The position numbers and the translations under genes are program-made. The notes beneath the pieces were generated by a model, which was given only the letters and a program-made list of their open reading frames with translations, had not been told where the DNA came from and did no database searches. A stretch of 64,000 nt of DNA from Planctomycetota bacterium. Lineage in GTDB: Bacteria > Planctomycetota > Phycisphaerae > Sedimentisphaerales > Anaerobacaceae. Location of the stretch: contig VRUK01000011.1 in the NCBI GenBank assembly GCA_019456195.1, positions 1 to 64,000 of the forward strand, written 5' to 3'. Shown here one piece after another: positions 37,988-47,438 of the stretch; the first letter of the stretch is position 1, and the number at the start of each line of letters is the position of its first letter.

Positions 37988-40147
37988 ATGTGTAAAAAAA
38001 TGATTTTGTCGGTTGCTTTTGTTTTAGTGCTGAGCCTGGTTCTAACGAGCGTAGCCAGCGCTGCCGATCCTGACCTTATCGGCTGGTGGCCGTTGAATGA
38101 AGGCTCAGGTGATACTGTTATTGATTTGTCTGCCTCAGGCAATGATGGGACCATCAGCAACGCCGACAGCGGCGGCCTTGGCAATAACGGTTCGGCCTGG
38201 GTCAACGACCCGGAGCGTGGCATGGTGCTGAGCTTTAATGGAGACGACAGTACCGGCTCAGTTGTCGGTACCAACCTGATTATTCCAGCGATGACCATGG
38301 ACAACGATTTTACGTGGGCGTTCTGGACCTTCCAGCACCCCGATCAAGCCACGAATAATGATACGATCTTAGGCAACCGCTATGGCGGCACGGAATCGCC
38401 GCTTCAGTTCATCAAGTTCACTCCGACGAGGTTTGAGTTCTACAACGTAGATGGTAGTTACACAGAAGGCATTAATTACGATCCAATCCCGCTTGGAGTG
38501 TGGGTGCATCACGTTATATCCAAGGATGGACCCGACTTGACCTATTATCGCAACGGTGAAGAGTCGGGAACCAATACCATAACGAAAACCATTGATGAAA
38601 ATACCTTTGGATTTGGTGGCGACTTCACAAATAACAATGAGAAGTGGCAAGGCTATCTGAGTGACGTGCGCCTCTACACAAAGGCGCTGTCGGCGGGTGA
38701 GGTTCTGGGTGTTATGGAAGGAGCAGGTGGATTATGGCCTTATGCATCCGGGCCAACACCGGCTGACGGTACCCTGCATACAGATACATGGGTAAACATT
38801 TCATGGAGGCCGGGTGGCTATGCGGTTTCGCACGATGTGTATTTAGGTGAGAGTTTTGATGACGTGGACAACGGAGCAGAAGGCACGTTCCTGGGCAACC
38901 AGACGGGCACGTTCTTTGTTGCCGGCTTCCCAGGATTTGCCTATCCGGATGGCCTTGTTCCAGGTACGACTTACTACTGGCGCATCGATGAAGTTAATGA
39001 CACTGAGCCGAATAGCCCCTGGAAGGGCGATGTCTGGAGCTTTGCGATTCCACCTAAGACGGCCTATGCATCCGACCCGGCTGATGGCGCCGAGGCTGTA
39101 GGTGTCGATGGCACTCTTAGCTGGACGGCAGGTTTCGGTGCGAAACTGCACACACCGTACTTCGGTGAAACTTTCGAAGAAGTGGACGCTGCAACAGGTG
39201 GCCCGGCACAGGGAACTACTACCTATTCTCCCGGCACACTTAAAATGGCTAAGACTTACTACTGGCGGGTCGATGAGTTTGATATATTCGAAACGCATAA
39301 AGGTAATGTCTGGAGCTTTACTACCGAGGGTGCTGTTGCGGCACTTGACCCGGCTAACGGTGCTGTCGATGTGACGCAGACGCCCGTTCTTAGCTGGTCA
39401 CCGGGACTTGGTGCTTCGCATGAAGTTTATTTCGGTGCCGATGCAGGTTCGCTTGAGAATAAAGCAAGTGGAAACCTTGGTTCAGAAAGCTATGACACCG
39501 GACAGCTCGAATGGAACACCGCTTACTACTGGCGGATTGATGAGGCTAATAACGCCAATGCCGACAGCCCGTGGACAGGCCCTCTATGGAGCTTTACAAC
39601 AGCCAACTTCCTTATCATTGACGATTTTGAGAGCTACAATGACCTTGATCCCGCAGACCCGGCAAGCAACAGGATATTCAATGCATGGTTGGACGGATTC
39701 GACAATCCCGCATTAAACGGCTCTGTCGTGGGTAATGCCAATCCTCCGTTTGCCGAGCAGACTCTCGTTAACAGCGGTTCTCAGTCGATGCCGATGTCCT
39801 ATGACAATGCCGTCGGAAAATCCGAGGCAACTTTGACATTGAATTCCAATCGTGACTGGACGGTAAATGCTGTCGATACACTGACAATCTGGTTCAGAGG
39901 CGAGTCATCCAATGCCGCTGAAACTTTGTATGTTGCCCTCAACGGCAACGCCAAAGTCAATAATGATAATCCGGATGCAGCATCGATAAATAAATGGACG
40001 CAGTGGAATATACCCCTGCAGGCCTTTGCAGACCAGAGTGTGAATCTTGCCAATGTAAATTCGATTACCCTTGGCCTTAGCTCGGTTACTGGCGGAACAG
40101 GTATGATGTACTTCGACGATATCCGGCTGTATCCACCTGCACCGTAA
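37988..40147 (+). CDS. Secreted LamG / Fn3-like repeat protein with C-terminal jelly-roll module
   Basis: A 719-aa exported binding protein, paralogue of the 12777-14786 product. Signal peptide 1-26 ends ASA-ADP. A LamG/concanavalin-type domain (about 30-240) opens with LIGWWPLNEGSGDTVIDLSA and contains WQGYLSDVRLYTKALS. Three repeats of about 95 residues follow, each with YYWRIDE or YYWRVDE and a WSF end. The C-terminal module (about 535-719) starts NFLIIDDFESYNDLD and ends YFDDIRLYPPAP. No catalytic residues seen. The C-terminal 185 residues, repeats, leader and terminator are shared with the paralogue, while the N-terminal domain is different. Confidence 0.8.
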   Translation: MCKKMILSVAFVLVLSLVLTSVASAADPDLIGWWPLNEGSGDTVIDLSASGNDGTISNADSGGLGNNGSAWVNDPERGMVLSFNGDDSTGSVVGTNLIIPAMTMDNDFTWAFWTFQHPDQATNNDTILGNRYGGTESPLQFIKFTPTRFEFYNVDGSYTEGINYDPIPLGVWVHHVISKDGPDLTYYRNGEESGTNTITKTIDENTFGFGGDFTNNNEKWQGYLSDVRLYTKALSAGEVLGVMEGAGGLWPYASGPTPADGTLHTDTWVNISWRPGGYAVSHDVYLGESFDDVDNGAEGTFLGNQTGTFFVAGFPGFAYPDGLVPGTTYYWRIDEVNDTEPNSPWKGDVWSFAIPPKTAYASDPADGAEAVGVDGTLSWTAGFGAKLHTPYFGETFEEVDAATGGPAQGTTTYSPGTLKMAKTYYWRVDEFDIFETHKGNVWSFTTEGAVAALDPANGAVDVTQTPVLSWSPGLGASHEVYFGADAGSLENKASGNLGSESYDTGQLEWNTAYYWRIDEANNANADSPWTGPLWSFTTANFLIIDDFESYNDLDPADPASNRIFNAWLDGFDNPALNGSVVGNANPPFAEQTLVNSGSQSMPMSYDNAVGKSEATLTLNSNRDWTVNAVDTLTIWFRGESSNAAETLYVALNGNAKVNNDNPDAASINKWTQWNIPLQAFADQSVNLANVNSITLGLSSVTGGTGMMYFDDIRLYPPAP

Positions 40148-40195
40148 GCAGGGATTTGACTGTTAAGTAAAAGTACGTAGTAAATTTGTAAATTC

Positions 40196-40228
40196 GGGGC
40201 CTATGCCAATTCGGTGTAGGCCCCTTTT
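40196..40228 (+). terminator. Terminator of LamG gene
   Basis: Stem GGGGCCTATGCC / GGTGTAGGCCCC with loop AATTC and a TTTT tail. Same design and loop as the hairpin at 14845-14880. Confidence 0.85.
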
Positions 40229-40248
40229 AATATCGAATATTTGTGAGA

Positions 40249-40380
40249 TTACGGTGAGGCGAACCAGCGAAAGGAGACTTTGTCTCTATCGGGTTTGACA
40301 GTCAGGTTTACTACTGCCTTGCTCTTGTCAAAGTCAAAAGCAGCTATGGGGTTGTGTTTGACTGTTTCTACAACTGCCTT
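40249..40380 (-). pseudogene. Orphan coding tail (43 codons), remnant of a lost gene
   Basis: On the minus strand, immediately after the DAHP synthase stop and overlapping it by a few bases in another frame, a stretch of 43 codons reads like protein (for example FDFDKSKAVVNLTVKPD and VSFRWFASP) and then stops. An in-frame TAA lies just upstream and there is no start codon or ribosome site. It looks like the C-terminal end of a deleted gene. Family not recognised. Confidence 0.35.
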
Positions 40381-41456
40381 TTAACGGCCTCGGCATGGAT
40401 GAGTTCGAATACGGCCTTGATGAATTCACTTTCCAGGCCAAGCTGCTTAGCTTTAGCTATATGGTCCTTTAGAAGGTGCTCCCATCTGTTAATCTGAAGA
40501 ACAGAAATATTGTGCTCCTGCTTCAGTTTACCTATTTCCTCAACCCACTTCATCCTTTCCGCCAGGTCCTGTATGATTTGTGAGTCCGCGTTGCTGATTT
40601 CCGCTCGCAGGCGGGCTATCTGTCTTTTTACCTGCTCATCTGTTATAGCCGTATTTCGAGCCCGAAGCTTATCGAGCAGCTTCATCAGGGCATTGGGTGT
40701 AATTTGCTGTTTCGAATCGCTAAGAGCCTTCTCCGGGTTGTTATGAGTTTCTATCATAAGACCATTGATGCCTAAGTCCAACGCCGTTTGTGAGATAGGT
40801 TCTATGAATTCGCGGCGGCCCCCTATGTGGCTCGGGTCACAAATAAGAGGCAGATTCGGCAGCAGCCTTTTCAACTCGATAGGAATCTGCCAGTTTGGAT
40901 TATTGCGGTATGCCATCCGCACATAAGTCGAGAAACCTCTGTGTATGGCAGCAAGTTTTTTAATCCCGGCGTTATACAACCTTTCGATGGCACCCAGCCA
41001 AAGACCAAGCTCGGCATTGATAGGATTCTTGACGAGTACGGGCACATCGACTCCTTTGAGGGAGTTGGCTATCTCCTGTACAAGGAACGGATTCACCGTC
41101 GTTCTCGCTCCAATCCAGAGAATATCAACATCATTATCGAGACAGAGTTCAACGTGCTGCGTGTTTGCCACCTCGGTCGTAGTAAGAAGGGAGGTCTCGG
41201 CCTTGACTGCCTTGAGCCATTCCAGGCCGACTTCGCCGACCCCTTCGAAGGTGTTGGGACGTGTACGAGGTTTCCACACTCCCGCACGAAAAACCTTGAC
41301 ATGGGGAGACTTTGTAAGTTTCCGAGCTATCGAAAGGACCTGCTTTTCAGACTCGGCACTGCAGGGGCCCGCTATCACCCAGGGAGTCTTATCAAACTTC
41401 AACCATGTTGAGATTTCTGATATATTGTGGTTCAGTTTTTTCATATTCTCAGTCAT
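40368..41456 (-). CDS. Bifunctional DAHP synthase / type II chorismate mutase
   Basis: A 362-aa fusion for the shikimate pathway. Residues 1-265 are a type I-beta/KDOPS-like DAHP synthase with IAGPCSAES, FRAGVWKPRTRPNTFEG, LVKNPI, HRGFS and CDPSHIGGRR. Residues about 275-362 are an AroQ-fold chorismate mutase. The same domain order is well known in Bacteroidota. The mutase domain may also give feedback regulation by prephenate. ATG 41456 is used; ATG 41444 is also possible. A promoter-leader repeat lies upstream at 41536-41600. Confidence 0.92.
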   Translation of the reverse strand: MTENMKKLNHNISEISTWLKFDKTPWVIAGPCSAESEKQVLSIARKLTKSPHVKVFRAGVWKPRTRPNTFEGVGEVGLEWLKAVKAETSLLTTTEVANTQHVELCLDNDVDILWIGARTTVNPFLVQEIANSLKGVDVPVLVKNPINAELGLWLGAIERLYNAGIKKLAAIHRGFSTYVRMAYRNNPNWQIPIELKRLLPNLPLICDPSHIGGRREFIEPISQTALDLGINGLMIETHNNPEKALSDSKQQITPNALMKLLDKLRARNTAITDEQVKRQIARLRAEISNADSQIIQDLAERMKWVEEIGKLKQEHNISVLQINRWEHLLKDHIAKAKQLGLESEFIKAVFELIHAEAVKRQL

Positions 41457-41535
41457 TGACAGTTAAAACCTCAATACTTACTTGATATTCTCGGCTTCTA
41501 AAGCTTAATACTTTAGGGGTTCCCTTTACATATAT

Positions 41536-41600
41536 AGCAACAATTCGGAAGGTTTTACACATAGGCTGCGAATTGTAACCTGCAAGATATAGAAAATCAA
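41536..41600 (-). promoter_or_regulatory. Promoter-leader repeat, copy A
   Basis: Minus-strand TTGATT (41600-41595), a 17-nt spacer and TACAAT (41577-41572), then CCTATGTGTAAAACCTTCCG. A second copy of the same 65 bp stands at 43766-43830. Copy A drives the DAHP synthase gene. Confidence 0.65.
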
Positions 41601-41637
41601 GAGCCGCCAAAGGCACATCGGTAAAGAAGATATCCCT

Positions 41638-43722
41638 CTAACGCCGGCGGATGTTTAATATGCAGAGTTTGTGCGGCGGCAGTTCGAAAAATAAACGCCT
41701 CTTGCCATCTTTCACTACAAATTTTTCAGTTGTTAAGGGCTTTTGTTCTTCGCCATTTTTAATTGTTAAGGTAAGAATATATTCACCGCCCTTGAGTAAG
41801 TAAAACTCAGCCGACATCGGGCGTTTTTCCCTGCCAAAGTGGAACAAATCCGCAGCAAATTGTTCGGTTCCCGATTCTCTCACTAACGCTGCAATATTAC
41901 GGGGCTCTGTAAGCCAGCGGACCGCGTTGAGCGGAAAGTACCCCGCACTGCCCGGATCGCCGGTTACCGTCGAATAAAGAAGCGATGGATTCGGAGTGTG
42001 AATCGGTACAGCAGATTCGGACAACGTATCGTTACCTGTAAAAAGTGTCGGGAATCGCAGGACACGGTCGGTATAGCGGACTTCGCTTGTATAACCTTCG
42101 AAATTGACTCGCAGCGCCTCAGCATTGTTGCCAAGTGCAGAGACTAATGAGCCGAAATCACCATCCATTCTAAAACGAATATACGGTAAACTCTCCCTAC
42201 CTATAAGCTCATCGAACTCGGTATTGCCTGTCAGGAACCTGTATTTGGCAATTACACTCGACAAACCGCCAAGTTTCGAGGCGCACCAGGCTTCAGTGCC
42301 GGGAACCGGCTCCTTTTTCGGCGGTGAGCTTAGATACTTGAGGCGGGCATTTGCCAGAGAACGGATTGGCTGGAGATACTTGGCCTTACCCGTAATGTAA
42401 TGAGTAAGTAAAAGTGTGTGGGTCATCTGGCTCATTGCACTTGGGTAAAGGTAAAGTGTATATTCACCATGATTCCTGGGGTCCCACCAGTCAGGCGAGA
42501 GGCCGCCGATTTTTCCGTCAGGCCAGTGGATTGCCGTAGGAATAATCCCGGCCGGCTTACCACGCTCGGCTCGTGCCGCCGCATCGACCCAGGTATCCAT
42601 CCAGGCGGAAAAGAGTCTCGTCAAGTTCGCATCAGCAGTTCGCTGCCAATAAAGCAAAGTCGGCTGAACCACCCTCGGATGATATACAGTGTCACAGGCC
42701 CGCGCTGGATTCGTATCGATTTTGTTTGCCGTGAAATACGTGCTTTTGAACTGCAGGAAACCACGTTCATTTCGAGAAGTCCAATATTTCTCCATTAGCT
42801 CAGCTAATCGAAGGCTGCGCCTGCGCCAAAGGTCATTGTCCGGGTCGATATGCATCATCGGTGTTATAACATCGGCAGAGTCCTCGGCGGTATGTTCTAC
42901 ATCCGACATTCTGGTCGTATAGCCGAGCTTGATATGCGGCTGGTCCATTAGTGCTTTGGAAAATCTCGCCTGTGCCCGCGAAATCTTCGGGCTGTCAAAT
43001 CCTATCAATACCGGCACCCACCAGCGCCACATCTCACAGTCGTCCCCCCATCCGCCGCCGTATTCACCGTTTTTCTGCATGCGGTTTTCAATCCACCATT
43101 CGATGATATCAGCAAGACGTTCCAGCCCCTCTCGCTGGTAAACTGCCCATTGAGGCGCCCCCGAAACAGCTTGGTATTCCTTATACGGGCCGGTGGGGCT
43201 ACCGAGATACATCCGGACAATCTTGTTTTCAGGAAATGCCCGGCTGGCTTTCTCAAAAAATCCCCGCGCTATACCAAAAAATTCCCGCCGTCTTTCGGCA
43301 ATGCTCCAGACCCCGCCGGACTCCAGCGTGTACCAGATAACCATCCTGCCGCGATACAGCCAGGTCAGCGGATAAAGCACAGAACTTTCGGGAATATCGA
43401 AATCGAAGTCCTTATTGCGGCTTACCTGCCGGCCAAAATAGTCCAATCGTTGTTCGCCCAGCCAGCGCTCGATCTGCGTGATGAGCTTAGTGAGGTCTTC
43501 CCTTAAAGAGTTATCCAAATTCATTCGTTCCCTGAGTTGTTTTAAATAGTCCAGGCGAACCTCATCGCTGTCGGCATTACCTGCCCGTTGAATAACAGCA
43601 GCAATAGAATCATCCCCGGCTTGAGCTTGTGTTGCCCAAAGCACAACGGTCAATCCCATCACCAACCACACAACGACCAGTTGCCGGCTTTTAAGTTGTC
43701 TATGGAAACAAATTAAGCTCAT
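41638..43722 (-). CDS. Secreted helical-toroid protein, family not recognised
   Basis: A 694-aa exported protein. An unusually long n-region precedes a hydrophobic core, and the signal probably ends at AQA-GDD (about residue 35). The mature part is mostly helical, with repeated Trp/Tyr-rich segments such as GGGWGDDCEMWRWW, FKSTYFTANKID and YHPRVVQPTLLYWQRTAD, resembling an (alpha/alpha)6 toroid as in polysaccharide lyases or unsaturated glucuronyl hydrolases. The last 100 residues look beta-rich. A neighbouring gene, 43915-45951, also encodes a toroid-like protein, and a sodium symporter lies upstream, which suggests glycan use. I cannot name a family. Confidence 0.6.
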   Translation of the reverse strand: MSLICFHRQLKSRQLVVVWLVMGLTVVLWATQAQAGDDSIAAVIQRAGNADSDEVRLDYLKQLRERMNLDNSLREDLTKLITQIERWLGEQRLDYFGRQVSRNKDFDFDIPESSVLYPLTWLYRGRMVIWYTLESGGVWSIAERRREFFGIARGFFEKASRAFPENKIVRMYLGSPTGPYKEYQAVSGAPQWAVYQREGLERLADIIEWWIENRMQKNGEYGGGWGDDCEMWRWWVPVLIGFDSPKISRAQARFSKALMDQPHIKLGYTTRMSDVEHTAEDSADVITPMMHIDPDNDLWRRRSLRLAELMEKYWTSRNERGFLQFKSTYFTANKIDTNPARACDTVYHPRVVQPTLLYWQRTADANLTRLFSAWMDTWVDAAARAERGKPAGIIPTAIHWPDGKIGGLSPDWWDPRNHGEYTLYLYPSAMSQMTHTLLLTHYITGKAKYLQPIRSLANARLKYLSSPPKKEPVPGTEAWCASKLGGLSSVIAKYRFLTGNTEFDELIGRESLPYIRFRMDGDFGSLVSALGNNAEALRVNFEGYTSEVRYTDRVLRFPTLFTGNDTLSESAVPIHTPNPSLLYSTVTGDPGSAGYFPLNAVRWLTEPRNIAALVRESGTEQFAADLFHFGREKRPMSAEFYLLKGGEYILTLTIKNGEEQKPLTTEKFVVKDGKRRLFFELPPHKLCILNIRRR

Positions 43723-43765
43723 CTTTTCCTACCTCCTGCAAAATCTTATTATGCTTTACGCACAA

Positions 43766-43830
43766 AGCAACCATTCGGAAGGTTTTACACACAGGATGAT
43801 AATTGTAACCTGCCAGCCATAGAAAATCAA
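43766..43830 (-). promoter_or_regulatory. Promoter-leader repeat, copy B
   Basis: Minus-strand TTGATT (43830-43825), 17-nt spacer, TACAAT (43807-43802), then a transcribed part with CCTGTGTGTAAAACCTTCCG. Near-identical to copy A at 41536-41600 and placed before the 43722 gene start. Confidence 0.65.
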
Positions 43831-43914
43831 CATTAGACGGACAACATTCATGTGACAAGCAGCAGTTAGAGATTGGGCCGGGCGGTATCAATCGAGATTT
43901 AGTAGAAAGAGCAG

Positions 43915-45951
43915 TTACTTGCGGGTAACCACAAGCCTCAAAGGCCTGTCCGGCTCAACGTGAATAGGCAGGCCCTCGCTGAGCGACTTGCCCGATACAA
44001 TTCTTGTCCATTTGGCGTCGATATCCTCCACTCTGTACAGGTGCGATTCGTCCGGTTCGACAGTGTACCACTCAGGCATAGCGTTCATCCGTGGCCAGTC
44101 TTGTTTAAAACCCATATACAGTCGATGTCGTGGAATATCGAATTGGAGAAAGCCTTTGTACGCTTTGTCGGACTTCACAAAAATGCAGATTCCGTCACCA
44201 TAAGGTGCAGCACCTAACTGGAGGCCTTCTCGCCAGGGTCGAGCGATTATATTCCGCGTATGCAGCATGGTATGGATCAGCACCGTGCGGACCGTATTTG
44301 CTTCAAGTTTGTGCACACCCCAAAGACGATCAGGATCAGTATGATCAACAAGAAGTGTGGCAATCTCCCTATCGGCCCAGATAAAAGCCTCGGTCACCGG
44401 GATCCGGTATAGGAGATAGAGACCACCCTCGACTGAGTCGGCGACATTGTCGCGAGAACCATGGTCCCAGTTGAATTTCTCGTAGCGAGGTTTCAAGAGA
44501 TTGGTCATTGCTCGACGGATTACCTCGCTATAATGCCGGGTGCCTAATGCGAGGTCGTAGTCAAGAAAGCCTACGTAATCGTATCCCCAACCATCCCCAG
44601 TGGTGACGCCATCATAATGTCCCACCGCTTTTTGCAGGTTCCTGACAATAATTCCATCCGAATTCGTCCCTCGCTCTAATAGTTCATCAAACATATATTT
44701 CATGTGCGGTTTATATTGCTCTGCCTTTTCTGGAGACGCAGTGATATCGACAGTAAACAAAAGGCCCAATCCGCCGATGATTTCGCACCCGTGATCCGAC
44801 AGACGTGAGGGGACAAACTTTCCGGGCAAGAGATAATAATCGGCCAGCCGATGCGCCCAGTCAAGATACTTCCGCTCCAGTGTCATACTGTACAATCGCG
44901 GCAGAAGCTGCAACAACTCGCCGTTGACTTCGATATTGGTCGAAGGAATTTTGCCATAGGGCGTCTCAATTCGGGCATGCTTGAAGATATCGTCAACCAG
45001 CCCCCGCATGCGGTCAAACCATGGATACTCTTTACCCGTTATTTCGACGATCGGTATCAAACCGTCCTTGGCGTATTCGCTGGCCTCGAAGATCATCATC
45101 TCGAATGAAGTTACAATTTTTTGTCCCGTTTCCATATCGTAGCGAACAGGCAGACGGTCCAGATGATTACACAGCCGCTGCTCCGCTTTCAGGGTATCGA
45201 GCATTATCGTATCGAGTACTTCCTTGTCGGTGTAGTAAGCCGCCCAAACATAAAATGGATAACAGTCGGCTGCCGTATCGCGATAGTTCCACTCCCGGCC
45301 GGTGGGACGAAACAAGCCCGACCGCTTGTCGTGAACCGCAAGGCACTGCTCATGCAGCCAACGCTGAACCTTGCTCAGGGCGATGCCGGCATATCGCGCC
45401 GACCTTTCAGCGCGACGCCAGTCGGGGTGTCCCGGTGAAGGATTCCAAAGACGTTGAGCCTCCTCAGTAAGTTTGAAGCCTGGAAGGTCCGCCCATTGGG
45501 CCGAATGTCGGCCGGATGGAGAAATTATTGCCGTCCGGATTGGCTTGACCTTGGGCGACAAGGCCAACTTACACCTGATTCTAACACCAGCTAAGAATGC
45601 GACTCGCTCTCGACCCTTTCCATAAAGAATCACCTTACTGCCTTTAGATAGCTTCCCTAAGCGAAGCCGGACCCATGCAAATCCCTCCTGCCCGACATGG
45701 GATATGGAGCCGGACTTGCCGTTATAATCGAAGTAGAGTGTTCGTTTGTCCGCACCTTTCGAGCCGAAAAGGACTTCGAATCGGTCAGCCGGGTCGGTAT
45801 CGTCGGGCAGCGTAACTTCAAGTTTCCATTCGGCAAGCCAATAGTATTTCTGACCGGCGAACTCCTGCGGTCCTGATGTAAACAGCGTCTCACCAGCGGA
45901 GACAACCGATAGGACAGCGAGGACAAAAACCGGCATATATTGATATTTCAT
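43915..45951 (-). CDS. Secreted six-hairpin glycosidase-like protein, family not recognised
   Basis: A 678-aa exported protein. The signal peptide is 1-19 (VVSAG-ETL). A beta-sandwich region (about 20-150) precedes a helical domain with DYVGFLDYDLALGTRHYSEV, NVADSVEGGLYLLYRIP and TVRTVLIHTMLHTRNI, typical of a six-hairpin glycosidase toroid. A beta-rich end follows. It starts 25 bp after the symporter gene, so the two are likely co-transcribed. Catalytic residues cannot be assigned. An uptake-and-degradation unit for an oligosaccharide is the simplest inference. Confidence 0.6.
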   Translation of the reverse strand: MKYQYMPVFVLAVLSVVSAGETLFTSGPQEFAGQKYYWLAEWKLEVTLPDDTDPADRFEVLFGSKGADKRTLYFDYNGKSGSISHVGQEGFAWVRLRLGKLSKGSKVILYGKGRERVAFLAGVRIRCKLALSPKVKPIRTAIISPSGRHSAQWADLPGFKLTEEAQRLWNPSPGHPDWRRAERSARYAGIALSKVQRWLHEQCLAVHDKRSGLFRPTGREWNYRDTAADCYPFYVWAAYYTDKEVLDTIMLDTLKAEQRLCNHLDRLPVRYDMETGQKIVTSFEMMIFEASEYAKDGLIPIVEITGKEYPWFDRMRGLVDDIFKHARIETPYGKIPSTNIEVNGELLQLLPRLYSMTLERKYLDWAHRLADYYLLPGKFVPSRLSDHGCEIIGGLGLLFTVDITASPEKAEQYKPHMKYMFDELLERGTNSDGIIVRNLQKAVGHYDGVTTGDGWGYDYVGFLDYDLALGTRHYSEVIRRAMTNLLKPRYEKFNWDHGSRDNVADSVEGGLYLLYRIPVTEAFIWADREIATLLVDHTDPDRLWGVHKLEANTVRTVLIHTMLHTRNIIARPWREGLQLGAAPYGDGICIFVKSDKAYKGFLQFDIPRHRLYMGFKQDWPRMNAMPEWYTVEPDESHLYRVEDIDAKWTRIVSGKSLSEGLPIHVEPDRPLRLVVTRK

Positions 45952-45976
45952 AATCCATGCCCTTTTTGATGGTTAT

Positions 45977-47368
45977 TCAATCTCTCTCGTCATCACTTGC
46001 GTATATTTTGTTGGCTAATGCAAAAGCTATTAGGTTGCAGAACACTCCAATGACCAGACCGCTTATTCCCATCGGCGATTTCAATAAGCCATTCCATATC
46101 AGCACACCCGCTGCACCGGCTATAGTACCACTGAAGAATCCGGCCTTGGTAACCCGGACGCCCAGGAACACAGCCGCTAATGGAACGAGGATGACCGGCG
46201 CCCAGAAATTATAGGCATAAATAAGAATGTCGAGTATGCTGCTGATTTTGATGGCGAAAACAACGGCGAAAATGCCTACAAAGCAGTTCAGAAGTTTCGC
46301 CAGAAGCAGTTCATGTCGTTCGGACAGAGGTTTTTTCCGCAGAGGTTTGACAATATCGTTGATGCAGGCGGTGGCCGCTCCGTTCAGAAAAGAGTCGGCT
46401 GAGGACATCACTATCGAAATCACCCCGGCAATGACAACGCCCCGCACTCCCGCAGGCAGCACTGTGCAAATAACAAATGGCATTGCCAGATTGGGGTCCA
46501 GTTTAGGGTCCAGCGTCAGAGCAACCAGTCCGATAGCGCCGGTAACCACAAAGAACGGAATCGAGAAAATACCGCTAAGCATAGTGCCGCGGGCTGTATG
46601 CTTAGCATCCTTGCCAATAAGCAAACGCTGAACGTAAGGGGGCACAAGCGTTTCACCAAACAAAAAAGTGAGGAACAGTGACAGGAAAGCTCCGATTGTC
46701 ATACTATCGGCAGGGACTGAAAAGTGACTTGCCGGTACGGCCTCTCTGATAGCTGAAAAGCCTCCCAGCTTTACAATGCCAAATATAAGAGCGGCCGGCA
46801 GTCCAATGGCAAGGACGCAGAACTGGATAATGTCTGTCAGCACTACAGCCCGCATCCCGCCTATCGTAGAGTAAGCAATTACGATTCCACAGCCAATCAA
46901 AATGCCCCAAATCGGTTCGATGCCGAGAAAGACCTTGAAGATGAGTCCCATTGCCCCCACCTGGGCGCCCACAATACCTGCGCAAAGAAAGACGGAAAAG
47001 AAACCAGTGATAACTTTTGCCGACTTGCCGTATCCCTGTTCCATGATATCCCCCGCGGAGATAACATTGGGAAAATTGTCCATCTTTGGCGCAATAAACC
47101 TGGCAACAAGAATCTCTTTAAGGCTGAATCCCCAAAGCAATACGATGTTTGCAATACCAAAGCGAAAAACCTTCTCGGCATTACCTATAGAAAATCCACC
47201 ACCAATAAATGATGCTGAAAGAGTCGCAAAAATGACTATTGAGCCGTACGACCGATGGGATACCGAGAAATCCTGCAGGCTCTTCATACCCCTGCCACTC
47301 CATAATCCCACCAAAAGGATTACGAATAAGTAGAAGATGATAATGGCATAGTCCAGATAATTCAGCAT
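45977..47368 (-). CDS. Sodium:solute symporter family transporter
   Basis: A 463-aa inner-membrane protein with about 13 hydrophobic segments and the SSS-family features GLWSGRGMKSLQDFSVSHRSYGS, FIGGGFSIG, STIGGMRAVVLTDIIQF and SSADSFLNGAA. The substrate cannot be told from sequence: sugars, amino acids and organic acids are all transported by this family. Linkage to a secreted glycosidase-like protein suggests a sugar or uronate. It lies 70 bp after the DapB-fold dehydrogenase gene. Confidence 0.88.
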   Translation of the reverse strand: MLNYLDYAIIIFYLFVILLVGLWSGRGMKSLQDFSVSHRSYGSIVIFATLSASFIGGGFSIGNAEKVFRFGIANIVLLWGFSLKEILVARFIAPKMDNFPNVISAGDIMEQGYGKSAKVITGFFSVFLCAGIVGAQVGAMGLIFKVFLGIEPIWGILIGCGIVIAYSTIGGMRAVVLTDIIQFCVLAIGLPAALIFGIVKLGGFSAIREAVPASHFSVPADSMTIGAFLSLFLTFLFGETLVPPYVQRLLIGKDAKHTARGTMLSGIFSIPFFVVTGAIGLVALTLDPKLDPNLAMPFVICTVLPAGVRGVVIAGVISIVMSSADSFLNGAATACINDIVKPLRKKPLSERHELLLAKLLNCFVGIFAVVFAIKISSILDILIYAYNFWAPVILVPLAAVFLGVRVTKAGFFSGTIAGAAGVLIWNGLLKSPMGISGLVIGVFCNLIAFALANKIYASDDERD

Positions 47369-47438
47369 AATGTTCAGGGCTCCCTGAAGGCCTTATTCAA
47401 GAGCGAAAGTCAATTATTCGAAGCTCTCATACTGCTGC

